A stretch of 64,000 nucleotides of DNA from Staphylococcus lugdunensis. Lineage in GTDB: Bacteria > Bacillota > Bacilli > Staphylococcales > Staphylococcaceae. How positions within the stretch are numbered: position 1 is the stretch's first letter; each line of letters starts with the position of its first letter. The stretch is from assembly GCF_002901705.1 (NCBI RefSeq), contig NZ_PPPV01000016.1, forward strand, positions 454,722 through 518,721. The letters are read 5' to 3'. The position numbers and the translations under genes were made by a program. The notes beneath the pieces were generated by a model. It ran no database searches. It saw nothing but the letters and a program-made list of their open reading frames with translations, and was not told the origin of the DNA. This document shows positions 1 to 8,015 of this stretch, one piece after another.

Positions 1-289
1 ACCGACAAAAATGGGCACACATGGTACTGCTGCAAATAACACCGCGAGACAAGTGGCATCTTCAATTGCCGTTGCATTACTTACATCTATAACACAAAAC
101 ATAATCAACAATAATATGCCAACAAAAAGTTTAAAAGATGCTAATCCACTTCAATATGCTGCACATGCTCAACAAGCCTCTATTGATGGTTTTAATACAT
201 CATTTTTAATCGGTGTTGCGTTTGCAGTGATTGGTTTAATCATCGTACCTTTCTTAAAAATGTATCATTCAGAAAGTAAGGAAAAATAA
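1..289 (+). CDS. MFS multidrug exporter (DHA2/EmrB-QacA type), 3' part only
   Basis: The window opens inside this gene; the reading frame runs from base 2 to the stop at 287-289, so only about the last 95 residues are visible. They include a conserved patch (PTKMGTHGTAANNTARQ) typical of the late cytoplasmic loop and helix of 14-helix drug:proton antiporters, a periplasmic-type loop, and a final hydrophobic helix near the C-terminus (SFLIGVAFAVIGLIIVPF). The internal ATG at base 11 is not a real start. It lies directly before a DUF4811 gene (no gap) and a TetR regulator, the usual arrangement of this transporter group. Substrate cannot be told from this fragment. Confidence 0.8.
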   Translation, partial: PTKMGTHGTAANNTARQVASSIAVALLTSITQNIINNNMPTKSLKDANPLQYAAHAQQASIDGFNTSFLIGVAFAVIGLIIVPFLKMYHSESKEK

Positions 290-1030
290 ATGATTATATT
301 AATTATCTTAACAATAGCTCTATTCGCATCATGGTTACTCATTCCTCAAAAGTTAAGTCGCTATATCATTGGTTCAATAGTTACTTTCCTATTTGTTGTT
401 CAAATCATAGGTATTGTAGCGAATATGACACATCATTTTGGTATGCAAAAAGAAACGATTCACGAATCGGAAAAACGTATTTATTCAGCTGCGAATTCAA
501 AATCACCAGCACAGATGCTTATAGCAAATGAAATTGGAAACAATTCTAACAATTATGTCATGGTATATAAAGATAACAAAGATGATACTAAAGCTACGGC
601 TCATTTTAAACCAAAGACTACAAAAGAAGATATATCTGTATCTACTAAAAAACAGGCTTATTATGAAACATCTAATGACGATAATGCTACGTTAAAAAAT
701 ACAAAAGAATATTGGGTATGGAAAAATAAATACTATCGCTATTTATTTGATTTTGGTAAAGAAGATAAAGAACTTATTAAAGAAACATCAGTTGTGACTG
801 TTCCAGATGATACGTGGGTAGTACTTAATGCACAAGAAGCTAAAAAATTACAAAAACAACAATCAAAACTAACTAAGAATTCTCAAAAAAAGGCTAAAGA
901 AGCTATTCAAAATAAAATAATCACATATAAAAAAGAACATCCTAAAGCATCCGATAAAACAATAAAAGCTATTGCAGAGAAGGAACAAAAACGGTATATT
1001 ACACAACAAATTAAAGATATGATGAAATAA
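290..1030 (+). CDS. DUF4811-type membrane-anchored protein
   Basis: 246 residues. Two hydrophobic helices fill residues 1-48 (MIILIILTIALFASWLLIP and a second segment after RYIIG). A hydrophilic domain follows, and the C-terminal third is lysine/glutamine-rich and probably helical or coiled coil (KEAIQNK...KEQKRYITQQ). This matches the DUF4811 proteins found beside EmrB/QacA-type exporters. The start codon follows the exporter stop directly, so the two are almost certainly co-transcribed and translationally linked. The function is unknown; an accessory role to the exporter is inferred only from position. No catalytic motif is visible. Confidence 0.7.
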   Translation: MIILIILTIALFASWLLIPQKLSRYIIGSIVTFLFVVQIIGIVANMTHHFGMQKETIHESEKRIYSAANSKSPAQMLIANEIGNNSNNYVMVYKDNKDDTKATAHFKPKTTKEDISVSTKKQAYYETSNDDNATLKNTKEYWVWKNKYYRYLFDFGKEDKELIKETSVVTVPDDTWVVLNAQEAKKLQKQQSKLTKNSQKKAKEAIQNKIITYKKEHPKASDKTIKAIAEKEQKRYITQQIKDMMK

Positions 1031-1115
1031 AATCGATAAGCTTGAATTTTGACAACGCTCCACTTTCAGATGATAATTTAGTATAAAGTTATTTTTGACA
1101 AGGGAGGTGCTAAAT

Positions 1116-1682
1116 GTGCCTACAACCAAAGTTGATCCACGTATTTTACGTACTAAAAAGTTGCTAGTAGAATCTTTTCAACAAGTGTCTCGCGAGAAAA
1201 AGATGTCTCAAATCACTGTAAAAGATATTACCGAACGTGCAACGGTAAATCGTGCCACATTTTATGCTCATTTTACCGATAAATATGACATTTTAGATTA
1301 CACTTTATCTGTCACGATTCTAAAAGATTTAAATGATGCTTTAACGATTTCTGAAATTGTTAATGCGTCGGTTATCTCCAATTTGTTTATCACTATCGCA
1401 CAATACATGATTGAAGTACAGGACTCATGCAAGATGAACAGTGAAACATTTTGTAATCAAGCGCATAAACGCATTCATAATGAATTGGAAGATATTTTTA
1501 CGATTATGCTGCGTAACAGTTATCCACAGCAAGACATTGATGTTCTTGCTAGTAGCGCAAGCTTTTTAACTGCTGGCTTATGTGGACTTGTTAGACATTG
1601 GCTTGATACAAGCCAACTTTCTGCCGACGACTTTATTGACAAGAATCTTCCTTTTCTACTCCATCACATCACACATCTTTAA
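1116..1682 (+). CDS. TetR family transcriptional regulator
   Basis: About 188 residues. The N-terminal helix-turn-helix is clear: RTKKLLVESFQQVSREKKM, then ITVKDITERATVNRATFYAHF and a DKYDILDY segment, standard for TetR repressors. The C-terminal ligand domain is diverged and suggests the TetR_C subgroup seen in Gram-positive efflux regulators. I chose the GTG at 1116 because GGGAGG lies 7 bases upstream; the upstream in-frame TTG at 1095 has no such site. It follows the exporter/DUF4811 pair on the same strand after 85 bases and is probably their local repressor, which is inference. A hairpin with a T-rich tail follows at 1772-1819. Confidence 0.85.
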   Translation: MPTTKVDPRILRTKKLLVESFQQVSREKKMSQITVKDITERATVNRATFYAHFTDKYDILDYTLSVTILKDLNDALTISEIVNASVISNLFITIAQYMIEVQDSCKMNSETFCNQAHKRIHNELEDIFTIMLRNSYPQQDIDVLASSASFLTAGLCGLVRHWLDTSQLSADDFIDKNLPFLLHHITHL

Positions 1683-1771
1683 TTAAGTAAAAGCGTCAAG
1701 AACATAAACGTTTCTAAAAGACTGAAGCTATCCTTTAGCAAGACAATCGTGCGAATTATTGAAAATAGAAG

Positions 1772-1819
1772 AAGCGCAAAGAGTTTTTTAATTAAAAATC
1801 CTCTTTGTGCTTTTATTTT
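1772..1819 (+). terminator. Rho-independent terminator after the TetR gene
   Basis: The arms AGCGCAAAGAG and CTCTTTGTGCT pair around an AT-rich loop and are followed by TTTTATTTTG. It would end the exporter/DUF4811/TetR transcript. Confidence 0.75.
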
Positions 1820-1875
1820 GAGATTTTTATCCCAACCTGTTCTTTTATATTTTATTTACGAATGCTATACAACAC

Positions 1876-1977
1876 CTTTAGGTATATGTCGTTTAAGCTA
1901 CAAATGATATAAGCATGAAAGTTGCACATTGTTTCCTTCACATGTATAGTATATCTAAACAACATATGTCGTTTAGA
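1876..1977. promoter_or_regulatory. Palindromic operator and a second half-similar copy upstream of the UPF0291 gene
   Basis: At 1954-1977 the arms TCTAAAC and GTTTAGA flank AACATATGTC, making a nearly perfect 24-bp palindrome centred on ACATATGT. The right part (TATGTCGTTTA) recurs at 1885-1895, 80 bp upstream, with a weaker left arm. Two copies ahead of a small gene suggest a regulator binding site. It does not match the staphylococcal LexA box (CGAAC-N4-GTTCG) that one might expect for this gene family. The binding protein is unknown. Confidence 0.45.
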
Positions 1978-1983
1978 ATATAA

Positions 1984-2103
1984 GTGTTGTTTTTAGTAAA
2001 AGTATATGAGGACGAACACAAATCATATTTTTTAAGATTCACAAATAATGAGCAAGATTTAATAGATCTTATTGTGCCACATTTTACAACACATACAAAT
2101 TAG
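1984..2103 (+). CDS. Possible 39-residue leader-like small protein
   Basis: An open frame from GTG 1984 (or TTG 1987) to the TAG at 2101-2103 encodes a peptide beginning VLFLVKVYEDEHKSYFLRF and ending LIVPHFTTHTN. Its stop is embedded in the ribosome binding site (TAGGAGG) of the next gene, a layout that fits coupled translation. There is no strong ribosome binding site for its own start. The composition is protein-like rather than random, with a charged amphipathic pattern. It could be a real small gene or the 3' remnant of a longer one. I do not recognise it. Confidence 0.35.
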   Translation: MLFLVKVYEDEHKSYFLRFTNNEQDLIDLIVPHFTTHTN

Positions 2104-2114
2104 GAGGACAAATA

Positions 2115-2357
2115 ATGAACAATTTATTAGAAAGAATTAATCAATTAGCAAACAAAGAAAAAGTACAAACACTTAGTATAGAAGAAAAACAAGAGCAACA
2201 AGCTTTAAGACAAGATTATTTAGCCATGATTAGAGGACAAGTCCTTCATACATTTTCTACTATGAAAGTTCTAGACCCTCTTGGCCAAGATGTTACACCT
2301 GATAAAGTATATAATCTCAGAGAACAATACGGTAATATTCAAGAAAATGAATCATAG
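2115..2357 (+). CDS. UPF0291 (DUF896, YnzC-like) small protein
   Basis: 80 residues with the family's two-helix hairpin: LLERINQLANKEK, then LSIEEKQEQQALRQDYLAMIRGQV, and the C-terminal signature VLDPLGQDVTPDKVYNLRE. TAGGAGG sits 7 bases before the ATG. Members in Bacillus and Staphylococcus are small cytosolic proteins; one is in the SOS-regulated yneA region, but a molecular role is not established. This copy is a stand-alone gene preceded by the palindromic operator at 1954-1977, not next to lexA, so it is probably a second paralogue with its own control. Confidence 0.85.
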   Translation: MNNLLERINQLANKEKVQTLSIEEKQEQQALRQDYLAMIRGQVLHTFSTMKVLDPLGQDVTPDKVYNLREQYGNIQENES

Positions 2358-2400
2358 GGAATGAATAATCTATAGCAAACCTAATATAATAAAATACAAA

Positions 2401-2524
2401 CTGAGACATAACTCTTAAGATGATGGGAGCGTGACAGAATTTATTATGAATTCGTAGTACCGCTCCCATTTTTATATTCAACACTACATATTTTACTTTC
2501 ATGTTCCTAGGGATGGCGTCTCAG
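2401..2524. repeat. Dispersed intergenic hairpin repeat, copy 1 (short, diverged)
   Basis: The element is bounded by CTGAGAC (2401) and GTCTCAG (2518-2524), a perfect terminal inverted pair. Inside is GGGAGCG...GAATTTATTATGAATTC...CGCTCCC, the first hairpin shared with the other copies, but the second hairpin block is missing. It lies between the convergent UPF0291 and VOC genes. Confidence 0.6.
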
Positions 2525-2642
2525 ATGTATCACTATAAATACGTCGCATTTATATGTAATTTCACATCAACATACTTTTAAAAAATAAGGCCCTTTCGTA
2601 TCATTTAATAAATATCACTAAACTAAATGAACGAGGTGCCTT

Positions 2643-2780
2643 ATGTATAAAAGCTATCATATGATTCAATTTAAACTACCAAAACTACTAATAGAAGCTT
2701 TAATTTTAATCCGTTACATCAACAATCTATACTGCTTTTATTTTATCGCATATATACATCATCACTTTAATGATCTATAA
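2643..2780 (+). pseudogene. Probable remnant of an IS1182/IS1272-type transposase N-terminus
   Basis: An ATG at 2643, preceded by CGAGGTG, opens a short frame reading MYKSYHMIQFKLPKLL, then RYIN, ending near 2779. The M-Y-K-x-Y-x-M-x-Q start is the hallmark of IS1182-family transposases in staphylococci (known pattern); the rest is missing or scrambled. The remainder of 2525-2816 holds no gene I can support. Low confidence, as only the first ~16 residues carry the match. Confidence 0.35.
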
Positions 2781-2816
2781 ATTACTGTTTAAACTTTACT
2801 CTATACATTCTTTTTG

Positions 2817-3194
2817 TTAACAAACTAAGAAATTATATTTATGACCATCTGGATCTGCAAACATTGCACCATAATAACCTTGATAGAAACCTGGTTTATC
2901 AATGATAGTCCCACCTGCTTGTTCAACCTTTTGTACTAATACATCTACTTCACTATTTGTCTTGACACCAAGAGAAATAATAACTTCATTAGGTTGCGCT
3001 AAAGTTTTATCATGAGTGATATTTTCGAAATGATTATTTTCAATCAGAATAACAATCGTTTCACCAATTGAAATACCTACCATCTTATCTAACATATCTG
3101 GATTTTTATTAATTTTAAATCCTAAATTTTCATAAAATTGCTCACTACGTTTTAAGTCTTTTACATGTAAATTAAACCACATTGATTGCATCAT
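2817..3194 (-). CDS. VOC-superfamily (glyoxalase/bleomycin-resistance-like) protein
   Basis: 125 residues from the ATG at 3194 (GAGGTGA just upstream; the in-frame GTG at 3203 is too close to it). Two beta-alpha-beta-beta-beta repeats are visible: MWFNLHVKDLKRSEQFYENLGF and VDVLVQKVEQAGGTIIDKPGFYQGYYGAMFADPDGHKYNFL. The end signature (FADPDGHKYN) is typical of VOC dioxygenase/isomerase/glyoxalase folds. H16 and the late acidic positions may bind metal, but specificity cannot be read. It overlaps the 3' end of the NmrA-like gene at the translation-start region and is the last gene of a three-gene operon. Confidence 0.85.
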   Translation of the reverse strand: MMQSMWFNLHVKDLKRSEQFYENLGFKINKNPDMLDKMVGISIGETIVILIENNHFENITHDKTLAQPNEVIISLGVKTNSEVDVLVQKVEQAGGTIIDKPGFYQGYYGAMFADPDGHKYNFLVC

Positions 3195-3218
3195 ATACTT
3201 CACCTCATTTTTAAAATT

Positions 3219-4037
3219 TTAAAATCCAGCTTTATCTATCCACTGTTGTAATGATAATTGTTGTGGATTTATATTCTCCATTTGATTGAAATCAATTTCG
3301 TACCCTTTGTCTTCTAACCATTCTCGTTCAGCTGTACCACTTGAATATGAACCCTTAATTTGTGCTGGCTTCCCAGTCACTGTTGCAAATGTTTTAACAA
3401 CTTCTTCTAATGTTCGTTCATCTGAAGCAATCTCGATAGCACGGTGATTAAACTGTTTTGTATTTTTAAAAATATGTGCTGCAATTTTTGCAATATCAAT
3501 AGAAGAAATCATCGCAAATTTAACAGCTTTATTTATAAATTCTGGAATGTAAATGACTCCATCTTCTACAGTGATAATTCTCAAGAAATTATCCATAAAG
3601 AAAGCTGGCTTAATAATTGTATAATTTAATGGACTGTTTTGAAGTTCATTTTCAATCTGTGCTAATGCTTCAAAATGAGGGCCCGTACGATTACGATTCA
3701 CACCGCCAGCTGTACTATAAATAATATGTTCAATACCTTGTTGATAAGCTGTATTAATTATCATTTTACCTTGGCGTATTTCTTCAGTCACATTATCGAG
3801 TATAATTGGCTGCACACTATAGACACCAAATTGATCTTCCATCGCTTGTTTTAAGCTATCTAGGTTCCCCAAATCCCCTTCAAAAATTTCTAAGTTTTTA
3901 TGTTTAATTGTAGTAAGTTTGTCATTTTGTTTATTGCGTGTATAAGCACGGACTTGCCAGCCCTCATGTAATAATTGTTTGACTACAGCATTCCCTTGTT
4001 TACCTGTAGCTCCAATAACTAAAATACTTTTCTTCAT
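3219..4037 (-). CDS. NmrA-like NAD(P)-binding atypical SDR
   Basis: 272 residues. The Rossmann N-terminus carries VIGATGKQGNAVVKQLL (GxxGxxG) and a following YTRN basic patch for NADP, then FEGDLGNLDSLKQAM. The body matches NmrA/isoflavone-reductase-like proteins, including the STAGGVNR and YTIIKPAFFMDN segments. The classical YxxxK catalytic pair is not placed as in typical SDRs, so it is either a quinone/enone reductase or a redox sensor. The start was chosen at the second codon of the open frame (ATG 4037, GGGAG 7 bases upstream). It lies between the DUF2316 gene and the VOC gene on the same strand. Confidence 0.85.
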   Translation of the reverse strand: MKKSILVIGATGKQGNAVVKQLLHEGWQVRAYTRNKQNDKLTTIKHKNLEIFEGDLGNLDSLKQAMEDQFGVYSVQPIILDNVTEEIRQGKMIINTAYQQGIEHIIYSTAGGVNRNRTGPHFEALAQIENELQNSPLNYTIIKPAFFMDNFLRIITVEDGVIYIPEFINKAVKFAMISSIDIAKIAAHIFKNTKQFNHRAIEIASDERTLEEVVKTFATVTGKPAQIKGSYSSGTAEREWLEDKGYEIDFNQMENINPQQLSLQQWIDKAGF

Positions 4038-4048
4038 CACTTATCTCC

Positions 4049-4348
4049 CTACTGTAAGAACCAGTAATCTTCTTTTTCACCTTTTAAATATGAATATGCT
4101 TTTGGCTCGTTACCATTTTGTCTTATATTTTCATTTATTAAATCACGCACATCCCAAACTAAGTGAATAAATGTATGTAATTTATTTCCAAAAATACCAT
4201 TGGGTGCATGCATATCTAATACATTTCTTACTTCAGCTGCAGAAATATTTAATGTCTGTGCAAGTGCTTCAATAGTTAGTGTTGATTGATGAAAATGTGC
4301 TTTAAGTTCAGCGCTCGTCACGCGTCTTTGTTCTTTATTTAATGACAA
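4049..4348 (-). CDS. DUF2316 family protein
   Basis: 99 residues, probable TTG start at 4348. The N-terminal half looks like a helix-turn-helix: TSAELKAHFHQSTLTIEALAQTLNISAAEVRNVL. The second half contains IHLVWDVRDLINENIRQ and ends YSYLKGEKEDYWFLQ. This is the DUF2316 pattern seen in staphylococci and lactobacilli, commonly next to oxidoreductase genes. It is the first gene of the leftward arm of the divergent cluster and begins about 75 bases from the inverted repeat at 4424-4443. Function is not established; a DNA-binding or sensor role is inferred from the HTH-like half. Confidence 0.75.
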   Translation of the reverse strand: MSLNKEQRRVTSAELKAHFHQSTLTIEALAQTLNISAAEVRNVLDMHAPNGIFGNKLHTFIHLVWDVRDLINENIRQNGNEPKAYSYLKGEKEDYWFLQ

Positions 4349-4423
4349 TACTCATCACCCTTTTCTAAAATTCAATGCGTTTAAACCTAAATTATTGAAC
4401 TTCTAATTAATACGCTTTATAAT

Positions 4424-4443
4424 AAACGGAGCGTTATCCGTTT
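4424..4443. promoter_or_regulatory. Probable TetR operator in the divergent promoter region
   Basis: The perfect arms AAACGGA and TCCGTTT are separated by GCGTTA. The site lies between the divergent DUF2316 and TetR genes, 34 bases before the TetR start. A site here could control both arms. The pairing with the adjacent TetR protein is inference. Confidence 0.6.
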
Positions 4444-4477
4444 GTCAATAATAAAAATTTTTAATGAGGTGACATGA

Positions 4478-5035
4478 TTGCGTAAAGATGCACTTAAAAA
4501 TCGACAGCGTATAGAATCCAAGGCACTTGAATTATTTAATGCAGAAGGTGTTGAACATATCAGTATGAATCGCATTGCTAAAGAATTAAATATCGGTATG
4601 GGCACACTCTATCGCCATTTCAAAGATAAAGGTGATTTATGTTATCACATCATTGAACATGATTTTGATGATATTATGCAAGATATGTTAACCATTAAAC
4701 AACAATACACGTCAGCACGTGATATTATGCAATATTCACTTGATATATTTTTAGCTTTTAAAACGGATAAAAGTGATTTACTCAATTGTATTGAAGGCAA
4801 CGACAACACTAAATTATTCCGTGATAGTAACTTTTTCAAAAATTTGAATCAATTTTACTTTGAATTATTTTATGATTACAACGATACATCATGGGCTATA
4901 TTCAAAACAGATATGTTTTTAAAATCATTAACAACCACAACGTTTGAATTTCAAAAATCTGAACGACAATTATCGAACGAAACATTTCGCGATAACTTAA
5001 TTAAATTATATTTACCTAACGAGGTGACAAAATAA
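4478..5035 (+). CDS. TetR family transcriptional regulator
   Basis: 185 residues, TTG start at 4478 with GAGGTGA 6 bases upstream. The N-terminal HTH is textbook: NRQRIESKALELFNAEGVEHISMNRIAKELNIGMGTLYRHFKDKGDL. The C-terminal ligand-binding half has no recognisable specificity. The stop overlaps the next start by one base (TAATG), so it is the first gene of the operon TetR/SDR/amidohydrolase/hydrolase. With the inverted repeat just upstream, an autoregulated repressor controlling both arms of this cluster is the simplest reading. Confidence 0.9.
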   Translation: MRKDALKNRQRIESKALELFNAEGVEHISMNRIAKELNIGMGTLYRHFKDKGDLCYHIIEHDFDDIMQDMLTIKQQYTSARDIMQYSLDIFLAFKTDKSDLLNCIEGNDNTKLFRDSNFFKNLNQFYFELFYDYNDTSWAIFKTDMFLKSLTTTTFEFQKSERQLSNETFRDNLIKLYLPNEVTK

Positions 5036-5739
5036 TGAAAAGAATTGTATTAATCACTGGCGGCAATAAAGGATTAGGTTTTGAAACAGCGAAAGTTTTA
5101 CAACAAAAAGGCTACAACGTGTATATAGGTTCACGCGATGCTGAACGTGGACGACAAGCTGCAGATGAACTCGGTGTCAAGTACGTCCAACTTGATGTTA
5201 CAGATGATATTTCCATTCAACAAGCATATCTTCAAATTCAAGATAGAGAAGGACGCCTAGATATTTTAATCAACAATGCTGGAATTTCAGGTGGCTTCAA
5301 AAAACCTGCAGATTTAACTGTTAATGACGTGCAACAAGTCTACAATACAAATGTCTTTGGCATTGTACGTATGATGCATACTTTTATCCCACTCCTTGAA
5401 AAGTCAGAACAACCTGTCGTAGTCAATGTTAGCAGCGGTTTAGGTTCATTTGGTATGGTAACCAATCCAAACACACAAGAATCAAAAGTGAACTCCTTAG
5501 CATACTGTTCATCTAAATCTGCGGTGACAATGATAACATTGCAATATGCAAAAGGCCTTCCACATATACAAATTAACGCAGCAGATCCTGGCTCAACGAA
5601 TACTGATTTGGTGGGAGACTTTAGTAACAATGCAAAACCTGCTTCAGAAGGGATTATTCCTATCGTAAAACTTGCAACAATTGATAAAGATGGTCCAACT
5701 GGTACATTTATTGATAGCAACGGCTCAATGCCCTGGTAG
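5035..5739 (+). CDS. Classical short-chain dehydrogenase/reductase
   Basis: 234 residues. It has the TGGNKGLGFETAKVL cofactor motif (TGxxxGxG) near the start, NNAG in LINNAGISGG, a catalytic serine in VVNVSSGLGS, and the active pair YCSSK (YxxxK). The pattern resembles carbonyl-reductase-like SDRs of Firmicutes that use NADPH. Translation start overlaps the TetR stop. Substrate is unknown; the neighbours (decarboxylase-like amidohydrolase, alpha/beta hydrolase) suggest a small carbonyl or aromatic compound, which is inference. Confidence 0.9.
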   Translation: MKRIVLITGGNKGLGFETAKVLQQKGYNVYIGSRDAERGRQAADELGVKYVQLDVTDDISIQQAYLQIQDREGRLDILINNAGISGGFKKPADLTVNDVQQVYNTNVFGIVRMMHTFIPLLEKSEQPVVVNVSSGLGSFGMVTNPNTQESKVNSLAYCSSKSAVTMITLQYAKGLPHIQINAADPGSTNTDLVGDFSNNAKPASEGIIPIVKLATIDKDGPTGTFIDSNGSMPW

Positions 5740-5770
5740 AATTAATCATTTTTTATAGGAAGCTTTTAAA

Positions 5771-6772
5771 TTGAAAAGCATTAATTTTGAAGAACATTAT
5801 GTTATTGAGGATATTCAACAAGAAACAATGAAATATATGTCACCAGATCCAAATGGTGTACCGCTAAAAACGATGCTTGACGGACTTGCACTAAAATCGG
5901 GTTTCACAGATGCCGATAAACTGTCTTATCACGATAAACGCATTGGTTTTATGGATAAACATGATGTTCAAATGCAAGTTTTATCGTATGGCAATGGTTC
6001 AACTTCAAATTTACAAGGAGAACGTGCTATTGATTTATGTCAACAAGCAAATGATACCCTAGCAGATTATATTAAACAATATCCTGAGCGTTTTGTTGGC
6101 TTTGCAACATTACCGATTAATGAACCTGAAGCAGCAATTGAAGAACTTAAACGTTGTATAACAGAACTTGGCTTTAAAGGTGCGCTTATAATGGGACACC
6201 CTAATGGCGGATTCTTAGATCAAGATGCGTACGAAGGTCTGTTCGCTGCAGCAGAAGAATTAAATGCACCGATATACCTACACCCTTCACCTGTACAAAG
6301 TGATGTTTATCAAGCTTACTACAAAGGAAACTATCCAGAGGTCACTGCAGCAACATTTGCATGTTTCGGATATGGCTGGCATGTAGATGTAGGTATTCAT
6401 GCCATTCATCTCGTACTATCTGGCATATTTGACCGATATCCTAATTTAAATATCATTATCGGGCATTGGGGAGAGTTTATTCCTTTCTTTTTAGAACGCA
6501 TGGATACCATACTAGTTGCTGAGCATTTGGCACATCCGATTAGCTATTATTTTAAAAACAATTTCTATATTACACCAAGCGGTATGCTAACTAAACCACA
6601 ATTTGATTTAGTCAAAGCTGAACTAGGTGTAGACAGAATACTCTATTCAGCGGACTATCCATATGTTGAACCTGAAGAATTAGGTACTTTTTTAAGTGAT
6701 TTAGGTTTAACTAAAGAAGAACAAGAGAAAATTAGTTATACAAATGGTGCTAAATTATTAGGCATAGAATAA
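5771..6772 (+). CDS. Amidohydrolase-2 family protein, decarboxylase-like (ACMSD/gamma-resorcylate type)
   Basis: 333 residues with a TTG start at 5771 (AGGA 10 bases upstream). Metal-site residues expected in the ACMSD/resorcylate-decarboxylase group are present: E7-x-H9 in INFEEHY, H171 in IYLHPSPV, H232 in IIIGHWGE and D295 in LYSADYPY. The family's members mostly remove CO2 non-oxidatively from aromatic or dicarboxylic acids using Zn or Mn. Conserved GFATLPINEP also fits. It follows the SDR gene by 31 bases. Which acid it handles is unknown; because a tannase is encoded 30 kb away, hydroxybenzoates are a tempting but unproved class. Confidence 0.8.
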   Translation: MKSINFEEHYVIEDIQQETMKYMSPDPNGVPLKTMLDGLALKSGFTDADKLSYHDKRIGFMDKHDVQMQVLSYGNGSTSNLQGERAIDLCQQANDTLADYIKQYPERFVGFATLPINEPEAAIEELKRCITELGFKGALIMGHPNGGFLDQDAYEGLFAAAEELNAPIYLHPSPVQSDVYQAYYKGNYPEVTAATFACFGYGWHVDVGIHAIHLVLSGIFDRYPNLNIIIGHWGEFIPFFLERMDTILVAEHLAHPISYYFKNNFYITPSGMLTKPQFDLVKAELGVDRILYSADYPYVEPEELGTFLSDLGLTKEEQEKISYTNGAKLLGIE

Positions 6773-6817
6773 TTTATATTAGATATAAAACTATAGATTA
6801 ATTTGGAGGGTTTATAT

Positions 6818-7654
6818 ATGGAAACATTAAAATTACAAGGTGCTAAATTACGCTATCATAAAGTGGGCAACGGTCCTTTACTTATTTTGATACCTGGTGC
6901 AAATGGTACAGGTGATATCTTTATGCCACTCGCGCAACAGTTAAAAGATACTTTCACAATAGTGGCTGTTGATCGTCGTGGTTATGGAGAAAGTGAATTG
7001 ACAGAACCTCTACCTGATGAAGCAATTAATCCTAATAGTCGCTACCGTATTAAACGCGACGCACAAGATATTGCCGAATTAGCAAAATCACTTAGTAATG
7101 AACCCGTCTACATTTTAGGTTCAAGTTCCGGTTCAATTGTTGCCATGCATGTGTTAAAAGATTACCCTGACATCGTTAAACGTATTGCATTTCACGAGCC
7201 TCCTATTAACACCTTCTTACCAGATGCTAAATATTGGCAAGATAAAAATGCAAAAATCATTGATGTTGCAATAAATGAAGGTATGCCACAAGCGATGAAA
7301 TTATTTGGTGAAACGCTGCATATTAGCCAATTAGATGCTGAATATATGTCTAAACCTGCACAATCATCAGATGATGCTGAAAGCAAAAAAGTATTCGAAC
7401 AAATGATGAATTGGTTTAAATATGAAATACGACAATATACAGAATCCGATATTTCTATTGAAGATTTCAACAAACATAAAGAACTTATTACATTATTAAA
7501 TGGCACTGATTCAAAAGGTTCATTCCCTCAAGACGTAAACTTCTATATTTCTAAACATACCGGAATCGACATCATTGATATTCCAGGTGGTCATTTAGGT
7601 TACGCACAAAAACCTGAAGGCTTTGCGAATGTCTTACGTGAAATGTGGGGCTAA
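6818..7654 (+). CDS. Alpha/beta hydrolase
   Basis: 278 residues from the ATG at 6818, which has GGAGG 9 bases upstream; the in-frame TTG at 6803 is ahead of that site. The fold markers are [15 protein letters not shown] (oxyanion region), VDRRGYGES, the nucleophile elbow [12 protein letters not shown] (GxSxG, serine), and a late histidine in [12 protein letters not shown]. This is a typical esterase/haloperoxidase-like hydrolase, cytosolic, with no signal peptide. It is the last gene of the four-gene operon starting at the TetR gene. Substrate is unknown. Confidence 0.88.
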   Translation: METLKLQGAKLRYHKVGNGPLLILIPGANGTGDIFMPLAQQLKDTFTIVAVDRRGYGESELTEPLPDEAINPNSRYRIKRDAQDIAELAKSLSNEPVYILGSSSGSIVAMHVLKDYPDIVKRIAFHEPPINTFLPDAKYWQDKNAKIIDVAINEGMPQAMKLFGETLHISQLDAEYMSKPAQSSDDAESKKVFEQMMNWFKYEIRQYTESDISIEDFNKHKELITLLNGTDSKGSFPQDVNFYISKHTGIDIIDIPGGHLGYAQKPEGFANVLREMWG

Positions 7655-7734
7655 GCACGGCAATAATAGTCCAGTGTTTAAATTATGAAACAGACTAAGT
7701 TTTCATTCTTGAAAATATACTAAAATAAAAATCT

Positions 7735-7918
7735 GAGACAAAAATATCTCTGATAAGCTAAAGAAAGGGACGGGACAGAATTCATTATGAATTCTTAGTC
7801 TCGCCCCGGCAAGGTTGACTAGGATTGAAAAAGCTTGCTATAAACGTATTTTTAATCCAGTCAACTACTGCCAATATAGAGTTCATAACTTAAAACATAA
7901 TTATGTCCGAGTCTCTTT
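7735..7918. repeat. Dispersed intergenic hairpin repeat, copy 2
   Basis: Full-length form. It begins GAGACA and ends GAGTCTCTTTTT. The first hairpin contains GAATTCATTATGAATTC between GACGGGAC and GTCTCGCC; the second pairs TTGACTAGGATTGAAAA with TTTTTAATCCAGTCAA; a third block contains CATAATTATG. It lies between the convergent hydrolase and fructosamine-kinase-like genes. The remainder of 7655-8015 shows nothing else. Confidence 0.8.
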
Positions 7919-8015
7919 TTCATTATCCGCTATGAATTTAACAATATCATTTACATATCAACAATATCATTAATTACAAATTAAAATAGATATTGCCATT
8001 GATTGTTGAAGTTGT

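Noticed and set aside
1876..1977. LexA (SOS) box upstream of the UPF0291 gene
   Set aside because: The palindrome TCTAAAC...GTTTAGA does not fit CGAAC-N4-GTTCG.
5340..5720. 126-codon minus-strand frame inside the SDR gene
   Set aside because: Complement of a strongly conserved SDR sequence; no start signal.
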